A DNA stretch of 36,402 bases, taken from positions 1 to 36,402 of the forward strand of contig JBJENW010000354.1 in the NCBI GenBank assembly GCA_051880395.1, read 5' to 3'. Shown piece after piece: positions 34,585 through 36,402 of the stretch. The notes under the pieces are model-generated. The model searched no databases. It worked only from the letters and a program-made list of their open reading frames with translations, and was not told where the DNA came from. Both the position numbers and the translations under genes were made by a program. Positions within the stretch are counted from its first letter, which is position 1. Every line of letters starts with the position of its first letter. Origin of the DNA: JBJENW01 sp051880395 (lineage in GTDB: Bacteria > Bacillota > Clostridia > Lachnospirales > Lachnospiraceae).

Positions 34585-36198
34585 ATGGGAAGATTTTTGA
34601 ATCCTACCAACAGTGCATTTCAGACAACATTAAATTCTGAAATTTATGTGGATAAGACAGGACTCATTGATTACACCAATAAAGTGATCAATACCATGCA
34701 GGCATTTATCTGCAACAGTCGTCCGCGTCGTTTTGGGAAATCAATCACGGCAAATATGCTGACGGCATACTATAGCAAGGGCTGTGATTCCAGAGAAATG
34801 TTTGACGGGTTGAAAATCAGTGGAATGGATTCATTTGAAAAATATCGAAACAAATATGATGTGATTCACTTTGATGTGCAATGGTTTATCGAGCCTGGAA
34901 TGGATATTGACACGATCGTTACTGTTTTGCAGGATGCTGTTGTAAAAGAACTTAGGGAAGCCTATCCCATGATCATTGACGAGGAAGTAACAGGACTGCC
35001 GGATGCAATGTCTTTGATCACAGAAAAGACAGGGAATAAATTTGTTGTTATTATTGATGAATGGGATGTGCTTATTCGTGATGAAGCCATGAACCCAAAA
35101 GTACAGGACGAATACATTGGTCTTTTGCGTAAAATGTTTAAGGGAGTAGAGCCGACAAAATTTATCGCGCTTGCCTATCTGACGGGAATTTTGCCGATCA
35201 AGAAAATATTGTCGGAATCGTCTCTGAACAATTTTGATGAATATACGATGTTGGATGCGGGGGCGCTTGCGCCGTATGTTGGTTTTACAGAAGAGGAAGT
35301 AAAAGAATTGTGCGAGAAGTATGGCAGAGATTTTTCAGCAGTCGAGAGATGGTATGATGGATATTTACTTTCTGGTACGCATACGTACAATCCAAAAGCA
35401 GTTGTAAGTGTGATGCTGCGGGATACTTTTCAAAGTTACTGGTCAAAGACCGGAACATTTGAGCTGATTCGACCGTATATCAACATGGATTTTGATGGAT
35501 TGAAAACAGCAATTATTGAAATGATTTCCGGTGATGCTGTTGCAGTTGATACATCTTCGTTCCAAAATGATATGGTTAGTTTTGACAGTAAAGATGATGT
35601 GCTGACATTGCTTATTCATCTTGGATATCTGGCGTATGATCAGCAGAAAAAAACGGCTTATATTCCGAATGAAGAAATCAGGCAGGAATTTATGTCCGCG
35701 ACCAAAAAGAAAAAGTGGAATGAACTTGTCCGATTTGAGCAACAGTCCAATGAGTTACTGGAAGCTACGCTGGATATGGATGAGGAAGTGGTTGCAGATG
35801 GAATTGAGAAAATTCATACGGAGTTTGCATCTTCGATTCAGTATAATAACGAGAATTCACTCAGCAGTGTACTTACCATTGCATATCTCAGTTCTATGCA
35901 GTATTATTTTAAACCGGTAAGAGAACTACCGACAGGACGCGGTTTTGCAGATTTTGTATATATTCCAAAGCCGGAATATCGATCCTCTTATCCGGCACTT
36001 GTGGTAGAATTAAAGTGGAACAAAAGCGCGGATACAGCCTTAAAACAGATTAAGGAGAAACGATACCCGGATTCTCTTTTGCAATATACCGGAAGTCTTC
36101 TGCTGGTCGGAATTAATTACGATAAGAAAACGAAAGTGCATCAGTGCTCTATTGAAGTGTGTAATTGGAATGAGATGTATTCGTTATTAGAAAAATGA
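34585..36198 (+). CDS. AAA-ATPase-like / PD-(D/E)XK nuclease-domain protein
   Basis: 537 aa, with ribosome site GGAAGGAG 10 nt upstream. The N-terminal AAA-ATPase-like domain has P-loop variant NSRPRRFGKSIT (K52) and Walker B VVIIDEWD (D158, E159). The C-terminal part (about 430-530) is a PD-(D/E)XK nuclease-like domain with GFADF (D456) and VVELKW (E475, K477), the arrangement expected of an active site. Such fusions (AAA-ATPase_like plus PDDEXK_9) are very common, often multi-copy, in gut Firmicutes and Bacteroidetes. Their biological role is not established; mobile-element or defence roles are guesses. It is the intact paralogue of the truncated gene at 32720. Convergent with the partial gene at the right edge. 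Confidence 0.88.
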   Translation: MGRFLNPTNSAFQTTLNSEIYVDKTGLIDYTNKVINTMQAFICNSRPRRFGKSITANMLTAYYSKGCDSREMFDGLKISGMDSFEKYRNKYDVIHFDVQWFIEPGMDIDTIVTVLQDAVVKELREAYPMIIDEEVTGLPDAMSLITEKTGNKFVVIIDEWDVLIRDEAMNPKVQDEYIGLLRKMFKGVEPTKFIALAYLTGILPIKKILSESSLNNFDEYTMLDAGALAPYVGFTEEEVKELCEKYGRDFSAVERWYDGYLLSGTHTYNPKAVVSVMLRDTFQSYWSKTGTFELIRPYINMDFDGLKTAIIEMISGDAVAVDTSSFQNDMVSFDSKDDVLTLLIHLGYLAYDQQKKTAYIPNEEIRQEFMSATKKKKWNELVRFEQQSNELLEATLDMDEEVVADGIEKIHTEFASSIQYNNENSLSSVLTIAYLSSMQYYFKPVRELPTGRGFADFVYIPKPEYRSSYPALVVELKWNKSADTALKQIKEKRYPDSLLQYTGSLLLVGINYDKKTKVHQCSIEVCNWNEMYSLLEK

Positions 36199-36207
36199 AA
36201 ATAGTAA

Positions 36208-36231
36208 TCCCCAGCCAATTTTGGCTGGGGA
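36208..36231. terminator. Terminator-like hairpin at the convergent gene ends
   Basis: An 11-bp stem (TCCCCAGCCAA 36208-36218, TTGGCTGGGGA 36221-36231) with a very small loop, 10 bases after the ATPase/nuclease stop. The T-tail is short (AATTTATT), so it may be a moderate terminator for both genes. Confidence 0.65.
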
Positions 36232-36249
36232 ATTTATTCAGCAGACTAC

Positions 36250-36402
36250 TTATATTCGGATATCGATGGATTGGCCAAGATGCGGTGTCACGGATTGTTC
36301 CATTGACCGGATCAGCTGTGTGTTCAGCGTTTCGTTCCATTCCATTTCCTTGTCAAGCATTGTTACACCCACTGCAAAAGATAAGCTGGACGAATCACAG
36401 GA
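36250..36402 (-). CDS. C-terminal fragment of an unidentified protein (cut by right edge)
   Basis: On the minus strand a frame is open from the right edge for 50 codons and ends with TAA at 36252-36250, just before the hairpin at 36208. The visible end includes SLSFAVGVTMLDKEMEWNET and finishes …GQSIDIRI. I do not recognise the family. Position, orientation and the terminator support a real gene, but composition over 50 codons is weak evidence. Confidence 0.5.
   Translation of the reverse strand, partial: SCDSSSLSFAVGVTMLDKEMEWNETLNTQLIRSMEQSVTPHLGQSIDIRI

Overview
The window looks like a chromosomal segment of a plant-fibre-degrading Firmicute, most likely a motile, flagellated member of the Lachnospiraceae. 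Supporting signs are moderate-to-low GC, strong AGGAGG ribosome sites, canonical -35/-10 promoters, sigma-D (FliA-type) promoter sequences on chemoreceptor genes, secreted modular glycosidases with Pro/Ser/Glu linkers, Big_2 (bacterial Ig-like) arrays, and AAA-ATPase/PD-(D/E)XK genes of the kind common in gut clostridia. Species cannot be read from the sequence.

Region 1 (1-21072, + strand) is a block of four giant secreted polysaccharidases. The first gene is cut by the left edge. It keeps the tail of a probable GH5 mannanase followed by two carbohydrate-binding-like modules, linkers, Big_2 domains and a Lys-rich FN3. The second (2670 aa) carries two different mannanase-type GH5 domains, GH5_7-like and GH5_8-like, in one chain. 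The third and fourth are paralogous GH9-CBM3c-GH5_1-like bifunctional cellulases. The third ends in Big_2 modules and the Lys-rich FN3; the fourth lacks that tail and uses a Gln/Asn-rich linker. Genes 2-4 have one clear promoter (3456-3485) with a hairpin leader, and only hairpins between the cistrons, so they look like one operon. Together they would attack beta-mannan and cellulose outside the cell.

Region 2 (21073-24876, - strand) holds a membrane EAL-domain c-di-GMP phosphodiesterase with a degenerate GGDEF domain, and a cytoplasmic Csp-like subtilase. The EAL gene shares a bidirectional terminator with the last cellulase, and its stop codon lies in the loop.

Region 3 (24877-29286, + strand) has a Cache-domain chemoreceptor, then an OPT-family peptide transporter overlapping a small PqqD-like (RRE-fold) gene, an unusual pair.

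Region 4 (29287-32500, - strand) has a secreted LRR/BspA-like surface protein ending in a Lys-rich FN3 resembling that of the glycosidases, and a second chemoreceptor without an external sensor domain, under a sigma-D-type promoter with a long A-tract in its spacer.

Region 5 (32501-36402) contains two AAA-ATPase-like genes. The first lost its C-terminal PD-(D/E)XK nuclease domain and the second is complete. Between them is a previously hidden remnant of a third chemoreceptor that keeps its sigma-D-like promoter, ribosome site and start, plus only the C-terminal tail. The layout suggests an ancestral duplication of a divergent [chemoreceptor]-[ATPase/nuclease] pair followed by deletions. The right edge cuts an unidentified minus-strand gene.
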